This document shows, one piece after another, positions 61,379 through 64,000 of a stretch of DNA of 64,000 nucleotides. The notes beneath the pieces were generated by a model, which saw only the letters and a list, made by a program, of their open reading frames with translations, had not been told where the DNA came from and did not search any database. A program made the position numbers and the translations under genes. Numbering within the stretch: the first letter of the stretch is position 1; every line of letters starts with the position of its first letter. Origin of the DNA: Dokdonella_A sp963775445 (GTDB lineage Bacteria; Pseudomonadota; Gammaproteobacteria; Xanthomonadales; Rhodanobacteraceae); contig CAVZIT010000006.1 of assembly GCA_963775445.1 (NCBI GenBank), forward strand, positions 806,001 through 870,000, read 5' to 3'.

Positions 61379-62110
61379 CTAGAGGTCGCGCAGCAGTCGG
61401 CGCAACCCCGGAAGGTTGCGCCGGCTGGCCTCGAGCGGTTCCTCGTAGCCGGCAACTCGAACGAGAACGCGACCGTCACCGGAGCGCACCAGACCGGTGA
61501 GGCGATCGCGTGCGACCAGGCAATTGCGGTGGATGCGCACAAGATACGAATCGAATTCCTGTTCCAGCGCCTTCAGAGACTCCTCAATCAGCAATTCGCC
61601 CTTGCGGTGATGCACCAGGACATAGCGATCGTCGGCGACGAGATAATCGATTTCAACGATCGGCACGAGTACCAGATCACCCCGTGACCGCGCGCACAGA
61701 TGGCTGCGCTGCCTGGCGGCGCCAACACGCGCAGCAGGCTGCGAACCCGCGCTACCGCTGCGACGTACCTTGGCAAGCGCAGTCTGCAAGCGCTCAACGC
61801 GTACCGGCTTGACCAGATAATCGACCGCATCCGCGTCAAACGCGGCCAATGCGTGCTCGTCGAAGGCAGTGCAGAAAATGATCGCAGGCGGCGCTTCGAA
61901 TGCACCAAGGTGGCGTGCCGCTTCGAGACCGTCCATACCCGGCATGCGGATATCCAGAAGCACCAGATCGGGCGCGTCGCGCGCCGCCATCTCCAGTGCA
62001 GCGAGCCCGTTGTCAGCTTCGCCGACGATATCGATGCCGCCCGTCTCGATCAGAAGCGAACGCAGACGCTCACGCGCGGGGGCTTCGTCATCGACAATCA
62101 AGGTTCGCAC
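61379..62110 (-). CDS. algR: LytTR-family response regulator, AlgR-like
   Basis: The 243-residue product from GTG 62110 (GAGG upstream) has a receiver domain (L-I-V-D-D-E-A-P-A-R-E-R-L, acceptor Asp in V-L-L-D-I-R-M-P, K-P) and a LytTR DNA-binding domain (I-D-Y-L-V-A-D-D-R-Y-V, S-L-K-A-L-E-Q-E-F, R-I-H-R-N-C-L-V). It sits between algZ and hemC as in pseudomonads. The partner kinase is immediately upstream (11-base gap). In relatives it controls surface polysaccharide, motility and virulence genes. Confidence 0.92.
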   Translation of the reverse strand: MRTLIVDDEAPARERLRSLLIETGGIDIVGEADNGLAALEMAARDAPDLVLLDIRMPGMDGLEAARHLGAFEAPPAIIFCTAFDEHALAAFDADAVDYLVKPVRVERLQTALAKVRRSGSAGSQPAARVGAARQRSHLCARSRGDLVLVPIVEIDYLVADDRYVLVHHRKGELLIEESLKALEQEFDSYLVRIHRNCLVARDRLTGLVRSGDGRVLVRVAGYEEPLEASRRNLPGLRRLLRDL

Positions 62111-62121
62111 CGGGTCCTCGT

Positions 62122-63162
62122 TCAATCGCCCGCAGTGCGGACCGGCATGCGCAGCACCACCGTATAGCGGTCCACACCGTGCTCGACGCTCAGTTCGGCA
62201 CGCCCGCCGAAGTGATAGCCGATGCGACCGCGAATGTTGGCAAGCGCCACGCCATTGCGCGCGCGCGCAGCGTCTGTCGATACGGGATTGGTTATCGTGA
62301 TTTCGACGCGGTTGTCGTCGCACGCGCCATGGATGCCGATGGTCCCGCCCGCCGGCAATCGCTGGATGCCGTGATACACCGCATTCTCGACCAGTGGCTG
62401 CAGCAGCAGCCGCGGCAGGGGCATGTCTCGTGGCAGCTTCTCGACATGGATGTCCGTGCGCAGCTTCTCACCGAGGCGCCGGCTTTCGATGCGCAGGTAA
62501 TTATCGACGATGTCCAGCTCCTCGCCCAATGTACCCATGCTGTCGCCAACCCCAAGGGCCGCTCTGAACAGATCGGCCAGGTCGAGGACCGCATGTTCCG
62601 CCTCACCCGGGCGCGTGCGGATCAGGCTCGCGATGGTATTCATGCTGTTGAACAGGAAGTGGGGACGGATGCGCGCCTGCAATGCATCGACCTCGGCCTT
62701 TGCGACAGCCTGCAGACGTTCGCGCCAGCGATCCTGCACATACAGATAGCGCAGCAGTGCCGCAGCGATCAGCGCGCAGATCGCTGCATTGTCGAGCACG
62801 AAGCGCATGCCTTGCCCGGTAGCCACGGTCATCCGAAGGCCAAGCGCACGATCGGTCGAGTACACGACTGCGCTGCCGAGAACCGTGCCGATTACCGCAA
62901 ACAACCATGCGATGGCGAAAGCGCTGACAGTGGAAACCCGTTCCAGCGTCGGGCGCAGGGAACACAACACGACGACATCGAGCAGCGCCAGCCATTGCAC
63001 GAACACGCTGACGATCGCGAGTCGCGCCAACCACGAGCCACCGTGCTGGTGCGGCGCCAGCACCGCGACCAGCGCGACCAGTTCGGCCACGACCATGACG
63101 GCGAACAAGGTCGGTAGCGTGCAAAACTGCGGCAACCAGCGACGCGCCTCGGAATCGCTCAT
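62122..63162 (-). CDS. algZ: LytS/AlgZ-type sensor histidine kinase
   Basis: The 346-residue product has four N-terminal membrane helices (A-V-M-V-V-A-E-L-V-A-L-V-A and others) and no large periplasmic domain. The HPK7-type H-box R-P-H-F-L-F-N-S-M-N-T has the phospho-acceptor His. N-box L-V-E-N-A-V-Y-H-G and G-box G-V-A-L-A-N-I-R-G-R-I follow. It is the cognate kinase of the AlgR-like regulator downstream. Confidence 0.92.
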   Translation of the reverse strand: MSDSEARRWLPQFCTLPTLFAVMVVAELVALVAVLAPHQHGGSWLARLAIVSVFVQWLALLDVVVLCSLRPTLERVSTVSAFAIAWLFAVIGTVLGSAVVYSTDRALGLRMTVATGQGMRFVLDNAAICALIAAALLRYLYVQDRWRERLQAVAKAEVDALQARIRPHFLFNSMNTIASLIRTRPGEAEHAVLDLADLFRAALGVGDSMGTLGEELDIVDNYLRIESRRLGEKLRTDIHVEKLPRDMPLPRLLLQPLVENAVYHGIQRLPAGGTIGIHGACDDNRVEITITNPVSTDAARARNGVALANIRGRIGYHFGGRAELSVEHGVDRYTVVLRMPVRTAGD

Positions 63163-63363
63163 CCATCATCCTCCCGGCGCGATGTTATCCCCTTGTCGCG
63201 TTGCGCGCGCGGAACGGACGCTCAATCGACCGGGTTCGGCCGCGATCCGCCCCTTGCGCGAAGTGCTGTCGACATGAAAGACCTCTGGATTCGACATGAA
63301 TTCAACCTTGGTGGCGAAGCATGCGCAGTGCACAATGTCGGCATCGCCCAGGGAAACATCTGC

Positions 63364-64000
63364 ATGTCATCCAGCGTGACCCACGACGTCGTCATTCTCG
63401 GGGGCGGCCTTGCGGGACTTACGCTCGCGCTGCAACTGCGTCGCCAGTTCGCCGATCTCGATATCGTCGTACTCGAACGCCAGCCGCATCCGGTTCCGCT
63501 GGCCGCGCACAAGATCGGTGAATCGCTGGTCGAAGTGGGTGCCGATTATCTGGCGTCCACGCTCGGATTGCGCGCGCATCTGGACACCGCGCAGATTCGG
63601 AAATTCGGTTTCCGTTTCTTTTTTTCCGATGGCCGCGACGATCTCGGCGCGGTCACCGAGCTCGGAGTGAGTCGCGTGCTGCCGACACCGACCTGGCAGA
63701 TCGATCGCGGATTGCTGGAAAATTTCCTGGGCACCGAAGTTCGGCGCAACGGCGTGATCCTTCACTGCAACGCCGTGGTCCGGGGCGTCGATATCGATGC
63801 CGACTCGGCTCACAGCGTACGCGTCAACGTCGAGGGCAGCCATCAGGAGCTGCGCGCACGCTGGCTTGTCGATGCATCCGGTCGCGCGGGTCTGCTCAAG
63901 CGCAAGCTCGGTCTTGAGCAAACCAACGGCCACGATGCCAACGCCGTGTGGTTTCGCATCGACGAGCGCCTGCGCGTCGATGATTGGGTTGCGAACGAGA
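63364..64000 (+). CDS. FAD-dependent oxidoreductase (halogenase/hydroxylase-like), 3' truncated
   Basis: The frame opens at ATG 63364 and runs off the window after ~212 residues. V-V-I-L-G-G-G-L-A-G-L-T-L-A is an FAD-binding Rossmann motif, with I-V-V-L-E-R-Q following. K-I-G-E-S-L-V-E-V-G recalls the G-E-S element of tryptophan-halogenase-like and related flavoprotein monooxygenases. L-V-D-A-S-G-R-A-G-L-L is the second dinucleotide motif. Its C-terminal half is not visible, so substrate class remains open. It is divergent from algZ. Confidence 0.8.
   Translation, partial: MSSSVTHDVVILGGGLAGLTLALQLRRQFADLDIVVLERQPHPVPLAAHKIGESLVEVGADYLASTLGLRAHLDTAQIRKFGFRFFFSDGRDDLGAVTELGVSRVLPTPTWQIDRGLLENFLGTEVRRNGVILHCNAVVRGVDIDADSAHSVRVNVEGSHQELRARWLVDASGRAGLLKRKLGLEQTNGHDANAVWFRIDERLRVDDWVANE

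Overview
The window is high-GC bacterial chromosome, almost certainly a gammaproteobacterium of the order Lysobacterales/Xanthomonadales, most like the Rhodanobacteraceae (Dokdonella-type). This is inferred from: a rhlB <-> trxA-rho divergence; an algZ-algR-hemC run; a Grx4-rhodanese fusion; a gspCDEF type II secretion cluster; a large TonB-dependent receptor; and several secreted proteins ending in an aromatic/N-G-F-D/E tail. No rRNA, tRNA, CRISPR array, prophage or insertion sequence was recognised.

Layout. 0-7.5 kb: three secreted beta-helix proteins (one cut by the window edge), a TPR-sulfotransferase and a cyclic-nucleotide-domain patatin esterase. 7.5-16.1 kb: a second TPR-sulfotransferase overlapping rsgA, a TonB receptor, an SGNH hydrolase, a three-part glutaredoxin/A-type-like/rhodanese protein and a lipoprotein, closed by a bidirectional terminator. 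16.2-19.5 kb: alkylation repair (ogt and an Ada-like/AlkA glycosylase), an SDR and a tiny lipoprotein. 19.7-27.5 kb: a 2-oxoacid:ferredoxin oxidoreductase locus (flavoprotein, fused gamma-alpha subunit, beta subunit) split by a gene for a secreted subtilase that carries an internal exosortase-type sorting signal. 27.5-33.4 kb: a tandem repeat array, sppA, a MATE exporter, a DUF3667 membrane protein and a DnaA-box/AT-rich intergenic region. 33.4-41.3 kb: priA, rpoH (with a CIRCE-like operator), and the tightly overlapped ftsE-ftsX-response regulator-ung run. 40.1-46.3 kb: gspC-D-E-F, with E and F separated by a REP-like repeat. 46.4-52.5 kb: rhlB, trxA, rho, a patatin and a WYL regulator. 52.6-59.1 kb: a molybdoenzyme / SLC13 permease / four-cluster ferredoxin / DmsC-type anchor operon resembling the cytoplasmic sulfite dehydrogenase SoeABC. 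59.2-64 kb: a DUF481 protein, a hairpin cluster, hemC-algR-algZ, and the start of an FAD-dependent oxidoreductase.

How the parts fit together. Many products concern the cell envelope and export: secreted beta-helix proteins and subtilase, type II secretion, SppA, lipoproteins, a TonB receptor. The secreted proteins share a short C-terminal tail that may be a common processing or sorting tag. The most interesting items are that tail family, the mid-protein sorting signal in the subtilase and its position inside the oxidoreductase operon, the CIRCE-like site at rpoH, the SoeABC-like operon with an embedded anion permease and in-frame DNA repeats, and the pseudo-receiver response regulator linked to ftsEX. 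All functions are read from sequence motifs; no database search was run.
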